DNA from: JAWVFM01 sp963823245
Lineage (GTDB): Bacteria > Actinomycetota > Thermoleophilia > Solirubrobacterales > 70-9
Length of the DNA stretch: 64,000 bases
Assembly (NCBI GenBank): GCA_963823245.1
Contig: CAWGKQ010000003.1
Coordinates: 186,001 to 250,000 of the forward strand
Direction: 5' to 3'
A model generated the notes under the pieces. It searched no databases and had not been told where the DNA came from. It was given only the letters and a program-made list of their open reading frames with translations. The position numbers and the translations under genes are program-made. Of the stretch, positions 44,816 through 54,096 are shown one piece after another (position 1 is the stretch's first letter; each line of letters opens with the position of its first letter).

Positions 44816-45381
44816 CCAAGATCTACACACGCAAGGGGGACGACGGGACCACCACGCTCTGGTACGGCGGCCGGGTCCCGAAGTCGGACCTTCGCACCGA
44901 GGCCTACGGCACCATCGACGAGGCCGCCTCCGCCCTCGGTGTGGCGCGAGCGCTTTGCGAGCCCGAATCGGAGCTCGCAGCCGACGTCCTGCGCCTCCAG
45001 GACGATCTCTTCATCGTCGGCGCGGAGCTCGCGACGGCGCCCGAGGCCGCGGATCGCCTCGAGGACGGGGTGAGCCGGATCACGGTCGAGATCGTCGACG
45101 AGCTCGAGGCCGCGATCGACCGCTATATGGACCGGGTCGACCTCCCTCCGAAGTTCGTGATCCCCGGGGGCACCCAGCTCTCCGGGGCGCTCGACCTCGC
45201 GCGCGCCATCATCCGCCGGGCCGAGCGGCGGGTGGTCGACCTCGACCGGGCGGGCGAGCTGTCCTCCAACGTCGTTCTGCGGTTTCTCAACCGCGCGTCC
45301 GACCTCGCCTACGCGATGGCCCGCTTCGCGGACCTCGACGACCCCGAGCTCTTCGCCGGGCGCGAGCGGAGCAGGGCCTGA
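44812..45381 (+). CDS. ATP:cob(I)alamin adenosyltransferase, PduO/MMAB type
   Basis: The 189-residue product makes adenosylcobalamin. It has the PduO-type N-terminus MTKIYTRKGDDGTTTLWYGGRVPKSDLRTEAYGTIDEAASALG, the phosphate-binding loop, and the later PPKFVIPGGTQLSGALDLARAIIRRAERRVVDL and LSSNVVLRFLNRASDLAYAMAR. The YGTIDE and RRAER residues are the known ATP/cobalamin contacts. It overlaps DUF1015 by four bases and the OsmC gene at its stop. It implies a B12-dependent enzyme such as methylmalonyl-CoA mutase elsewhere, in line with the acyl-CoA carboxylase at 13 kb. Confidence 0.94.
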   Translation: MTKIYTRKGDDGTTTLWYGGRVPKSDLRTEAYGTIDEAASALGVARALCEPESELAADVLRLQDDLFIVGAELATAPEAADRLEDGVSRITVEIVDELEAAIDRYMDRVDLPPKFVIPGGTQLSGALDLARAIIRRAERRVVDLDRAGELSSNVVLRFLNRASDLAYAMARFADLDDPELFAGRERSRA

Positions 45382-45782
45382 TGGCGCACGCGATCGCGCG
45401 CCGGGTGGAGGGCTACGCCCATGACGTCGAGATCGACGGCGAGCACGTGCTGAGGATGGACGAGCCGGAGGAGACGGGCGGTACGAACACGGGCCCGCGG
45501 CCGACGCGGGCGCTCGCCGCGTCGCTGGCGGCGTGCACGGCGATCACCGTCGAGATGTACGCGGATCGGAAGGGCTGGGACCTCGGCGATTTGCGTGTGG
45601 AGGTGGAGATGGAGTACGAGGGCCCCGTCCCGTCGGTGCTCGCCGTCACCCTCCACCTTCCCGGCGGCCTCGGCGAGGACCAGCTCGAGAAGCTTCGCGT
45701 GATCGCCGGGAAGTGCCCGGTGCACAAGGTCCTCGCGAGCGAGGCGAAGGTGACCATCACCGACCGCGTCGCGCCACTCTGA
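45381..45782 (+). CDS. OsmC-family peroxidase-like protein
   Basis: The 133-residue product reads MAHAIARRVEGYAHDVEIDGEHVLRMDEPEETGGTNTGPRPTRALAASLAACTAITVEMYADRKGW and later CPVHKVLASEAKVTI. The two Cys (in LAACTAIT and GKCPVHK) are the OsmC catalytic pair for organic hydroperoxides. The start A of ATG 45381 is the last base of the adenosyltransferase TGA. Confidence 0.92.
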   Translation: MAHAIARRVEGYAHDVEIDGEHVLRMDEPEETGGTNTGPRPTRALAASLAACTAITVEMYADRKGWDLGDLRVEVEMEYEGPVPSVLAVTLHLPGGLGEDQLEKLRVIAGKCPVHKVLASEAKVTITDRVAPL

Positions 45783-45787
45783 GCCGG

Positions 45788-46588
45788 ATGGACCTCGGGC
45801 TCACCGGAAAGGTCTGCGCCGTCACCGGCGCGAGCCGCGGGATCGGGCGCGCGGTCGCCGAGCGGCTCTGCGCCGAGGGCGCGCGGGTCATCCTGGTCGC
45901 GAGGGGCGCTGACGCGCTCGAGGACGCCCGCGCCGCGTGCGAGGCGGCGGGCGGCGAGGCGGCGACGTTGACGCTCGACGCCACCGCCCCGGATGCCGGC
46001 GAGCGGATCCTCGCCGCGGCGACCAATGCGTTCGGGCAGCTCGACGTGCTCGTCAACAACGCCGGCACGGCGCGCTGGCGAGCGCTCGACGAGGTGCCCG
46101 AGGAGGACTGGTACGCCGCTTGGGAGCTCAACGTGATGGCGCCACTGCGCGCCATGCGCGCGGCTGTTCCGCCGATGGCCGAGCGCGGCTGGGGCCGCGT
46201 CGTCAACGTGTCGTCGACCGCCGGCAAGCGGCCCTCGGCGATGATGCCCGAGTACTCGGTGGCGAAGGCGGCCGAGCTCTCGCTGTCGCGCCTTTTCGCC
46301 GATGCTCACGCCGGCGATGGCGTGATCGTGAACGCGGTGTGCCCCGGCCCGGTGCAGTCGGAGCTCTGGATGGAGGAGGGCGGCCTGCTCGACCAGTCGA
46401 AGGAGGCCGCCGGGCACTCATCGCGTGAGGAGGCGCTCGAGGTCGCCGGCGCCAAGCGCCCGATCGGCCGCCTCGCGCACGCGGCGGAGATCGCCGACGT
46501 GATCGTCTTCCTGTGCTCGGAGCGTGCGAGCTACGTCGCCGGGGCCGCCTGGTCAGTCGACGGCGGCACCGTCGCGGTGATCATCTGA
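45788..46588 (+). CDS. Short-chain dehydrogenase/reductase
   Basis: The 266-residue product has GKVCAVTGASRGIGRAVAERLCAEGARVILVARG, LDVLVNNAGTARW, the catalytic VNVSSTAGKRPSAMMPEYSVAKAAELS (Ser, Tyr, Lys) and VNAVCPGPVQSELWMEEGG, ending in ERASYVAGAAWSVDGG. An intact classical SDR similar to FabG. Downstream MFS gene begins in its stop codon (CTGA). Confidence 0.93.
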   Translation: MDLGLTGKVCAVTGASRGIGRAVAERLCAEGARVILVARGADALEDARAACEAAGGEAATLTLDATAPDAGERILAAATNAFGQLDVLVNNAGTARWRALDEVPEEDWYAAWELNVMAPLRAMRAAVPPMAERGWGRVVNVSSTAGKRPSAMMPEYSVAKAAELSLSRLFADAHAGDGVIVNAVCPGPVQSELWMEEGGLLDQSKEAAGHSSREEALEVAGAKRPIGRLAHAAEIADVIVFLCSERASYVAGAAWSVDGGTVAVII

Positions 46589-47815
46589 GCGGGCCGATCG
46601 CGCTCCTTCGAGCGCGCCGCGACTTCCGGATCCTGACCTTCGGCCTCTGCCTCTCCTACATCGGGAGCGGCGCGGCGACCACGGCCCTCGTGCTCTACGT
46701 CCAGGCGAGCGAGGGGACGGGCGTGGCGGTCGGGGCTCTCCTCCTCGCTCAGTCGCTGCCACGCCTGGCCGGACCGCTTGCCGGAGCGCTCGTCGACCGG
46801 ACCGAGCTTCGCCGCCTGATGATCGCCTGCGATCTCGGGGGCGCCGTGGTGTTCGGGCTCCTGGCCCTCCTGCCGCCGCTCGGCATCACCCTCGCGCTCG
46901 CCGCCGCTCGCGACCGCGCTGCAGGCGCCCTACTCTCCGGCCCGCAGCACGATGATCGCGAACCTCGTCGAGCCGGCCGAGGTGGGGACGGCGTACGCGA
47001 TCGAGAACACGACGTTCAACCTCCAGGTCGCGATCGGGCCCCTGATCGGCGGCGTCCTGGTTGCGGCCGGCGGCGCCGACCTCGCGCTTGCGATCGATGC
47101 ACTGACCTTTGCGGCCTCGGCCGCGATCGTCTCACGCGTGCGATCGAGGCGGGCGGCCGTGGCCGAGGCCCGTGGCGGCCTCGTCGCCGAGACCCGCGAG
47201 GGGATCGCCTACACCCTGCGCCATCCGGTCGCCCGGGCGCTGACGATCAGCCTCTTCATCGCGGTCTCGTTCCTCGCCCTGGATGACGTGGCGCTGCCGT
47301 TCCTGGTCCGCGACACGCTCGGCGGCGGGCCCGTCGCCTACGGACTCGCGTTCGGCGCTTTCGGCATCGGGATGCTCGCCGCCTCGCTCGCCCTCGCATT
47401 CAGGCCCGGACGCTCGCCGGCGGGGGTCTACCTGACCGGCCTGGCGGTGAGCGGTGCGGGCGGCATCGCCACCGGCGCCGCACCCGGGATTGGCGCGGCG
47501 GTCGCGTTCCAGGGCGGCGCCGGCATCGGCAACGGACTCGAGAACGTCGCGAGCAACACGCTGATCCAGAGGCACGTCGCGCCGGCGATGCTCGGCCGGG
47601 TTTTCGGCCTCGTCGGTACCGCCGCCTACGCCGGCAGCGGCATCGCGGCGCTGATCGGAGGGCTCTACCTCGACGCGACCTCGCCGCGCGTCGTCCTCAT
47701 CACGGGCGGTGCGGGCGGCCTCCTCGCTCTGGCGCTCGTGCTGCGGCCCCTGCTGCGCGCCGAGCGGCGGGTAGCATCGCCGCGAAGCGACGGAGGAGAG
47801 CACGAGGATGGCTGA
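46585..47815 (+). CDS. MFS transporter (enterobactin-exporter-like, 12 spans), one frame break
   Basis: The frame starts at or near CTG 46585, overlapping the SDR stop (CTGA): LSGPIALLRARRDFRILTFGLCLSYIGSGAATTALVLYVQ, then GALVDRTELRRLMIACDLGGAVVFGLLALLPP. A frame change near 46905 leads to MIANLVEPAEVGTAYAIENTTFNLQVAIGPLIGGVLVAAGG and the second six-span half. About 410 residues. It resembles MFS_3 (EntS-like) exporters. The lack of an ATG/GTG supports either a CTG start or an error upstream. Confidence 0.82.
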
Positions 47816-48383
47816 ATCGGCTGATCTCGAGGCGGCCGAGCTATCGAGGCTCCTGCTCCGCCCCGATGAGGCGGAGCGCCTGAGCGCCCCCGGCGGCACG
47901 GAGGCGGCCGTCCTTCTGGCGCTTTACGGCTACCCGCAGCGCCCCGGACTCGTCTTCACCAAGCGCCGCATCGACCTTCGCCGCCACCCCGGTGAGATCT
48001 CGTTCCCCGGCGGGCGCCGGGACCACCCCGAAGAGGAGCTGGCGACGACCGCGCTTCGGGAAGCCGAGGAAGAGGTCGGGCTCGATCCGGCGACCGTCGA
48101 CGTCGTTGGCGCGCTGCCGCCCGTCGGCACCTTTGTCACGGGGTACAAGGTGCATCCGTTCGTCGGACTGACCGACGAGGTCCACTCGCTGGAACCGAAT
48201 CCCGGCGAGGTCGCCGAGATCCTCCTCTTCGGCCTCGACGAGCTCCGTGGCGGCTTCGCGATGCGCCGCCTGGTCAGGCGCGGCGTACCGATCAAGACGC
48301 CGACCTACGAGATCGGCGAGCACATGATCTGGGGCGCGACGGCCCGGATCCTGAGCGACCTGTTGGCGCGCCTGGCCGCTTAG
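47808..48383 (+). CDS. NUDIX hydrolase, CoA pyrophosphatase-like
   Basis: The 191-residue product has the Nudix box GRRDHPEEELATTALREAEEEVGL at about 67-90 and, before it, the NuCoA-type LVFTKRRIDLRRHPGEISFPGG, characteristic of coenzyme A diphosphatases. It should cleave CoA to 4'-phosphopantetheine and 3',5'-ADP. Starts inside the end of the MFS gene (ATG 47808). Confidence 0.92.
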   Translation: MAESADLEAAELSRLLLRPDEAERLSAPGGTEAAVLLALYGYPQRPGLVFTKRRIDLRRHPGEISFPGGRRDHPEEELATTALREAEEEVGLDPATVDVVGALPPVGTFVTGYKVHPFVGLTDEVHSLEPNPGEVAEILLFGLDELRGGFAMRRLVRRGVPIKTPTYEIGEHMIWGATARILSDLLARLAA

Positions 48384-48403
48384 CGGGGTAAGGTTTTCGC
48401 GGG

Positions 48404-48754
48404 ATGGCAGAGGACTCCAAGCGGGTCGAAAACATCAGCGATACCACCGCGCCGTCGATCGGTCCCGGAACCACCATGGAGCGCGAGCGGTCGAGGAGCG
48501 ACTCGCCCGCACGGCCGTCCGACGTCGACGCGATGGGGCAGGACAAGCGCCGCGAGGTGGTGGGTCAGAGCTACGGTCCGAGCTTCGCGCGCCAGGCAAT
48601 CCTCTACCTGGCGTTCATCGTCGTCGTCGTCGCCATCGGCTTCGGCGTCAGCCTCCTCGTCGACAAGTACGACCAGCCGCCGAAGCATTTCGCCGCCGAG
48701 GCGCCGTGGGCTCAGCCCGGGGTCAAGCAGATCCCACCGAAGCCGCTTCAATAA
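48404..48754 (+). CDS. Small single-span membrane protein
   Basis: The 116-residue product has a hydrophilic, Ser/Arg/Asp-rich N-terminal half (60 residues, probably disordered and cytoplasmic), one membrane segment (AILYLAFIVVVVAIGFGVSLLV) and a short Pro-rich outer tail (KYDQPPKHFAAEAPW, then KQIPPKP). No family recognised. The 3' end overlaps the convergent gene by about 30 bases. Confidence 0.7.
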   Translation: MAEDSKRVENISDTTAPSIGPGTTMERERSRSDSPARPSDVDAMGQDKRREVVGQSYGPSFARQAILYLAFIVVVVAIGFGVSLLVDKYDQPPKHFAAEAPWAQPGVKQIPPKPLQ

Positions 48755-49207
48755 GCGCCGCCCAGGCCTCCGGACCCCCCGGGTCGGCGTCAACGACTGC
48801 GACCGGGATGCGCCAGCGCTCGCCGGCCGCCCGGACGAGGCGGGACCCCGCCGCGAGCTGCTCGGCCGGCGCCGACCCCGTCGCCTCGTAGACGAATGCG
48901 CGGACGGGCGAGTCGACGAGCTTCTCGAGCAGCCGTTCGAGCCGCGGCCCGTGGATCGCTTCGGTGGCGGCGCTGTCGCCGCTCGCCGAGCCGAGCAGCC
49001 AGACCACCACCGCGACGTCGCCCGCCAGTCGAGCACCGTGCCCGGCCGGTCGGGGTCGGCATTCTTCGCCTCGACGCCGGCCTCCTCGATCGCCGCCAGG
49101 CCCTCGGCGCGGCGCGAGGTGCCGCGAACCAGCCAGCCCGCCTCGCCCAGTGCGGCGGCGATCGCGCGCCCGCGACAGCCGCAGCCGACGATCAGGGCTC
49201 TTGCCAC
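48723..49207 (-). CDS. Rossmann-fold NAD(P)-binding protein (short epimerase-like), one frame break
   Basis: ATG 49207 opens MARALIVGCGCRGRAIAAALGEAGWLVRGTSRRAEGLAAIEEAGVEAKNADPDRPGTVLDW with a GxGxxG nucleotide-binding motif. A frame change near 49020 leads to VVVWLLGSASGDSAATEAIHGPRLERLLEKLVDSPVRAFVYEATGSAP and the end at 48723. About 160 residues, shorter than usual epimerases. Substrate unknown. Overlaps the upstream gene by 16 bases. Confidence 0.7.
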
Positions 49208-49485
49208 GCCCTCCGGCCGCGCTCGCGGATCGCTTCGTCCTCGCGCGCCATCTTCTCGGCGTCGTCCGCGGTCAGGTCGGGTGCGCCGCGCCGACGGCGG
49301 TATGCGTTCTGCGCCTCGATCATCTGCGAGAGGTCCTCCACCTCGAGCTGCGCCTCGAGCTCCGGTGAGCGGGTGGGACGCCAGTCGACGAGGTCCGCGC
49401 CGCTCCCTGGATAGGCGCGAGCGAGGAGGACGAGCAACAGGACGATGAAGCCCACCATGCCGAGGGTGAGGAGGATGAAATCCAC
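49192..49485 (-). CDS. Small membrane-anchored protein
   Basis: From GTG 49485 the 97-residue product has an N-terminal membrane segment (FILLTLGMVGFIVLLLVLLARAY) and a hydrophilic, charged C-terminal part (LEAQLEVEDLSQMIEAQNAYRRRRGAPDLTADDAEKMARED). This tail resembles proteins with a short helical cytoplasmic domain. No known function. Coupled to the Rossmann-fold gene by overlap; divergent from the thiolase gene. Confidence 0.7.
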   Translation of the reverse strand: MDFILLTLGMVGFIVLLLVLLARAYPGSGADLVDWRPTRSPELEAQLEVEDLSQMIEAQNAYRRRRGAPDLTADDAEKMAREDEAIRERGRRAWQEP

Positions 49486-49516
49486 GGGCTCGCCGCCAAC
49501 CTTAGATGATGTAACG

Positions 49517-50736
49517 GTGCCCGACGCCGTGATCATCGACGCCGTCCGCACGCCGATGGGGCGCTACCGCGGCGCGCTCGCGGGCGTGCGGCCCGACGAT
49601 CTTGCCGCCCACGTCGTCTCGTCCGCCGTCGAGCGAACGGGCATCGACCCCGCCGACATCGCCGACGTCTACTTCGGCGCCGCGAACCAGGCCGGCGAGG
49701 ACAACCGCGACGTCGCCCGGATGGCGAGCCTGCTCGCGGGTCTCCCGGCCTCGATCCCCGGGGTCACGGTCAACCGGCTCTGCGCGTCCGGCCTCGAGGC
49801 CGTGAACCAGGCGTCGCGGGCGCTTCGTCTTGGCGAGGCCGACCTCTACCTCGCGGGCGGCGTCGAGTCCATGAGCCGGGCGCCGTGGGTCGTCCCGAAG
49901 CCCGAGACCGGCCTGCCGCGCGGCGCCGCAGACGATGCACGACACCGCGCTCGGATGGCGCCTCGTCAACCCCCGCATGGCGGAGCTCCACTCGACCGAG
50001 TCGATGGGCGAGACGGGCGAGAACGTCGCCGAGCGATACGGGATCTCGCGGGAAGACCAGGACGCCTTCGCCCTGCGCAGCCACCAGCGCGCCGTTGCGG
50101 CCGCTGAGAGCGGGCGCTTCGACGACGAGATCGTCGCCGTGGAGGCCCCAGCCGGCAAGGGCCGCGTCGAGCTGGTGGACCGTGACGAGGGACCCCGGCC
50201 CGACACCTCGCTCGAGCGCCTGGCCTCGCTTCGCCCGGCGTTCCGCGACGGCGGCACGGTCACGGCCGGCAATGCCTCGACGCTGAACGACGGCGCCGCC
50301 TGCCTCGTCCTCGCCTCCGGGGAGCGGGCCAACGGCGCTCGGCGCGAGGCCGCTCGCGAGAGTCGTCGCCATCGGCGTCGCGGGCGTGGACCCCGCCGTC
50401 ATGGGAATGGGCCCGGCCGAGGCGATCCCCCGGGCACTCCGCGCGGCGGACCTCGAACTGGCCGACATCGATCTCATCGAGATCAACGAGGCCTTCGCCT
50501 CCCAGGTGCTCGCCTGCGCCCGTGAGCTCGGGATCGACGAGGAGCGCCTGAACGTGAACGGTGGGGCGATCGCGCTCGGACACCCGCTCGGCTGCTCCGG
50601 CGCCCGCCTGGTGACCACGCTCGCTTACGAGCTGCGGCGCCGTGGCTCCCGCTACGGGATCGCGTCGCTGTGCGTCGGCGTCGGCCAGGGCGTCGCCACG
50701 GTGATCGAGAACCCCGAGGCGACGGCGACTAGGTAG
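49517..50736 (+). CDS. Acetyl-CoA acetyltransferase / thiolase (two frame breaks)
   Basis: GTG 49517 gives PDAVIIDAVRTPMGRYRGALAGVRPDDLAAHVVSSAVER, the thiolase N-terminus, with the acyl-accepting Cys in VTVNRLCASGLEAVNQASRAL. Frame changes near 49925 and 50340 connect HDTALGWRLVNPRMAELHSTESMGETGENVAERYGIS and ASTLNDGAACLVLAS to the C-terminal LIEINEAFASQVLACARELG, NVNGGAIALGHPLGCSGARLVTTL (catalytic His and GHP) and GIASLCVGVGQGVATVIE (second Cys). About 405 residues. Forms a beta-oxidation block with the two dehydrogenases downstream. Confidence 0.9.
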
Positions 50737-50755
50737 CTTGCCATGGCTGTTATGA

Positions 50756-50803
50756 GGTGCTTAGCACCGAAAGAGGCGTGTAAGGCGGCGAAGCCGCCGC
50801 AGG
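50756..50803 (+). repeat. Two-hairpin intergenic element, copy 1
   Basis: Hairpin 1: GGTGC (50756-50760), loop TTA, GCACC (50764-50768). Linker: GAAAGAGGCGTGTAA (50769-50783). Hairpin 2: GGCGGC (50784-50789), loop GAA, GCCGCC (50793-50798), then GCAGG. It lies between the thiolase stop (50736) and the aminotransferase start (50814). A second copy occurs at 63811-63859 with the same linker and hairpin 2 but a different, still paired, hairpin 1. Confidence 0.75.
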
Positions 50804-50813
50804 TGATCATGGC

Positions 50814-51605
50814 GTGAAAGAGATCGTCAGCGTCGACGGGCGCATCTCCCCCACCGCCGAGGCGGTCATTCCGCTCAAGGACGACGGGCTCTACCGCGGC
50901 GACGGCGTCTTCGAGGTGATCCGGCTCTACGGCGGACGGCCGTACGCGCTCGGCGGAGCACCTCGACCGTCTCGAGAGCTCCGCCGCGCAGATCCACCTC
51001 CCGATCGACCGCGCGCCACTCGAGCGCGAGATCGAGGCGCTGCTGGCGGAGCACGGGGACGGCGACGCGCAGCTTCGGCTCGTGATGACGCGCGGCGGGC
51101 GCCGGATCGCGGCGATCGAGGAGCTGCCCGACCTCGGGCCGTCGGTGAGCCTTCGAGCGTCACCTACGCGCCGACGGTGATCCTGACCGGCGCGAAGACG
51201 CTCTCCTACGGAGCGAACATGCAGGCCACGCGGCTCGCCAAGGAGCAGGGCGCCGACGAGGCGGTGCTGGTGCGACCCGACGGCTCGTCCTCGAGCCGCC
51301 GACATCGGCGATCTTCTGGGTCGGCGCCGACGGCGTTCTCCGGACGCCCCACCTCCCGGCCGGCATCCTCGACTCGATCACCCGGCGACGGCTGATGGAG
51401 CTGCTCGACGGCGTCGAGGAGGGCGACTACCCGCTCGACGACCTGCTGGAAGCGCGCGAGGCATTCCTCGCCTCTACGGTGCGGGAGGTGCAGCCCGTCA
51501 GCTCCGTCGACGGCAAGGAGCTCGACCGTCATGGCTCGCGCACCCAGGAGGGCGCGTGAAGCGTTCGACGGGCTGATTGCCGACTGGCGCGGCGCCGCGG
51601 AGTAG
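50814..51605 (+). CDS. Class IV aminotransferase (BCAT/ADC-lyase fold), several frame breaks
   Basis: GTG 50814: KEIVSVDGRISPTAEAVIPLKDDGLYRGDGVFEVIRLYGGRPYAL is the family N-terminus. Changes near 50955, 51150, 51285 and 51540 connect EHLDRLESSAAQIHLPIDRAPLEREIEALL, AQLRLVMTRGGRR, the Lys region SYAPTVILTGAKTLSYGANMQATRLAKEQGADEAVLVRPDG (VTYAPTV in the sequence), LEPPTSAIFWVGADGVLRTPHLPAGILDSITRRRLMEL and a final AFDGLIADWRGAAE. About 265 residues. PLP binds the Lys of GAKTL. Could be a branched-chain or D-amino acid transaminase, or aminodeoxychorismate lyase; the choice cannot be made here. Confidence 0.8.
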
Positions 51606-51612
51606 ATCCGGC

Positions 51613-52801
51613 ATGGACCTCGAGCTCTCCGACGAGCAGCGGCTGATCGTACGAGACGGCGCGGGACTTCACCGACAACGAGATCGCCCCGCGGGCGCGG
51701 GAGAGCGACCGCGCGCAGAGGTTCGACATCGACCTCGCCCGGCGCGTCGGCGAGATGGGATACCTCGGCGCGCCGGTCGCCGAGGAGTACGGAGGACGGG
51801 GGCTCGACTACACGAGCTACGGGCTCATCGTCGAGCAGGTCGGCCGTGGCGACTCGGCCATGCGGACCGTCGTCTCCGTCCAGACCTCGCTCGTGTGCGG
51901 CTCCATCGAGCGCTGGGGAACCGAGGAGCAGAAGCAGCGCTGGCTACCCCGGCTTTGCGCGGGCGAGGCATTCGGGTGCTTCGGCCTCACCGAGCCGGAC
52001 GCGGGCTCCGATCCGGCATCCATGCGCACCCGGGCGGAGAACATCGACGGGGGCTGGCGCATCAACGGCCAGAAGATGTGGATCTCGCTCGGCAACGTCG
52101 CCGAGGTCGCCCTCGTCTTCGCCCAGGCGGACCCCGAGAAGGCCCATCGCGGCATCTGCTGCTTCCTCGTGCCCACCGACTCCGACGGCTTCTCGCACCA
52201 GGAGATCCACGGCAAGCTCGGCCTGCGCGCGTCCGACACCGCGTCGCTCGCCTTCGACGGGGTCGAGGTCGGCGACGACGCCCTGCTCGGGGAGGTCGGC
52301 GACGGCTTCAAGGTCGCGATGTCGGCGCTCGACTCCGGGCGCTACTCGGTGGCGTCGGGCTGCGTCGGCATCTGCCAGGGCTGCCTCGACGCCTCGGTGG
52401 CCTACGCGACCGAGCGCAAGCAGTTCGGGGTGCCGATCGCGAGCTTCCAGCTCGTGCAGGAGATGATCGCCGACATCCAGGTCCGCACCGACGCGGCCCG
52501 AATGCTGGTTCGGCGCGCCGGCCTTCTGAAGGACGCGGGCAAGCCGTCCACGACTGAGACATCGGTGGCGAAGCTCTACGCGACCGAATCGGCGGTTGAG
52601 TGCGCGAACCTCGCGATCCAGGTGCACGGCGGCTCCGGGTACGTCGATGACCACCCCGTCGAGCGGTACATGCGCGACGCGCGCGTCACGACGCTGTACG
52701 AGGGCACCTCGCAGATCCAGAAGCTCATCATCGGGCGCGCGGCGACCGGGATCGACGCGATGCGCCCGGCGCGCTCCCACACCCCGAACGTCCCGGAGTA
52801 G
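51613..52801 (+). CDS. Acyl-CoA dehydrogenase (one frame break)
   Basis: ATG 51613: MDLELSDEQRLIVR, a lost base near 51660, then ARDFTDNEIAPRARESDRAQRFDIDLARRVGEMGYLGAPVAEEYGG. It has the FAD/substrate signatures CFGLTEPDAGSDPASMRTRAE and ERKQFGVPIASFQLVQEMIADI, and the C-terminal IQVHGGSGYVDDHPVERYMRDARVTTLYEGTSQIQKLIIGRA with the catalytic Glu of YEGTS. About 396 residues. First dehydrogenation of beta-oxidation or branched-chain acyl-CoA catabolism. Confidence 0.93.
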
Positions 52802-52833
52802 GGGCTATAGCCGGGGTTCAGGGACGTTCGCCG

Positions 52834-54061
52834 GTGGTGGAGCGGGTCGGAGTCGTCGGCGCCGGGACGATGGGCGCCGGGATCGCTCAGGTCGCGGCCC
52901 TGGGCGGCTTTGAGACCTTTCTCCACGACCCGATCGGCGAGGCGCTCGACCGCGGCGTCGATCGCCTGCGGCGGGACCTGGCGCGCGGCGCCGAGCGGGG
53001 GCGGTGGAGCGAGGACGACGCTCGCGCGGCCGAGGGGCGCCTCAATCCGGCCCCCCACCTCGGCGACCTGTCCGGCTGCGACCTCGTGATCGAGGCCGCG
53101 CCGGAGGACCTCGAGCTCAAGCGCGCGCTCTTCAAGGAGGCCGAGGACCTCTGCGGTCCCGACGCGGTCCTCGCCACCAACACGTCCTCGCTGTCCGTCA
53201 CCGCGATTGCCGCCGGCGTGGAGCACCGCGACCGCGTCGTCGGCATGCACTTCTTCAACCCACCCGCCCTCATGAAGCTCGTCGAGATCGTCGCCGGTGA
53301 TGACAGCGGCGACGTCGCCGCTTGCGCACGCGACCGCCGCCGCGGAGCGGATGGGCCGCACGCCGATCCGCGCCGCGGACGGCATCGGGTTCGTCGCCAA
53401 CCGCTGCGTGCGGCCGTTCAGCCTCGAGGCTCTGAAGCTCGTGACCGAGGGCGTCCCACACGACCAGGTGGACCGGATCGTGCGGATGGGTGGAGGCTTT
53501 CGAATGGGGCCCTTCGAGCTCATGGACCTCGTGGGGGTGGACGTGAACCTCGAGGTCGCGAAGTCGTTCTGGGAGCAGAGCTTCCACGAGCCGCGCTGGC
53601 GGCCGAGCCCGCTCCAGACGCGCCTCGTCGACGCGGGCCGCCTGGGCCGCAAGTCCGGCCGCGGCTGGTACCGCTACGACGACGGTCCCCACCGGCCAGA
53701 CGACCCCGACGGGCCCCTGACCGAGCTCCCCGACGACCCGCTGTTCGACGGCGAAGCGGAGGAGGCGGCGGCCGCGGGCGAGCACGTCGAACGCGTCCCG
53801 ATCCGCACCCCCGGTCTCGTCCTCGGCCGCATCGTTGCGCAGCTCGTCAACGAGGCGCACTTCGCGCTCGGGGAGGGCGTGGCGAGCGCGGAGGACATCG
53901 ACACGGCGATGCGTCTCGGCTTCAACTGGCCCCGCGGGCCGATCGGGTGGGCCGAGGAGATTGGCCGCGCGGAGATCGTGACCCTCCTCGACGCGCTGCA
54001 CACCGAGCTCGGCGAGGAGCGCTACCGCGTAGCGCCCGCGCTGCGCGTGCGCGCGGGGTAG
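52834..54061 (+). CDS. 3-hydroxyacyl-CoA dehydrogenase, duplicated C-terminal domain (one frame break)
   Basis: GTG 52834 gives VERVGVVGAGTMGAGIAQVAALGGFETFLHD (NAD site), LVIEAAPEDLELKRALFKEAEDLC, LATNTSSLSVTAIAAGVEHRDRVVGMHFFNPPALMKLVEIV with the catalytic His-Glu region. A frame change near 53315 leads to TPIRAADGIGFVANRCVRPFSLEALKLVTEGVPHDQVDRIVR and MGPFELMDLVGVDVNLEV, then a second 3HCDH_C-like part with EAHFALGEGVASAEDIDTAMRLGFNWPRGPIGWAEEIG. About 410 residues. Completes the acyl-CoA dehydrogenase/thiolase set. Confidence 0.92.
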
Positions 54062-54096
54062 GCTCGCCCCGGCAATAGACCAAGGAGGAGATGCTG

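Noticed and set aside
50756..50803. Known riboswitch class for the two-hairpin element
   Set aside because: I compared it from memory with cobalamin, SAM, glycine, c-di-GMP, ykkC and pfl-type consensus features and saw none; left unnamed.
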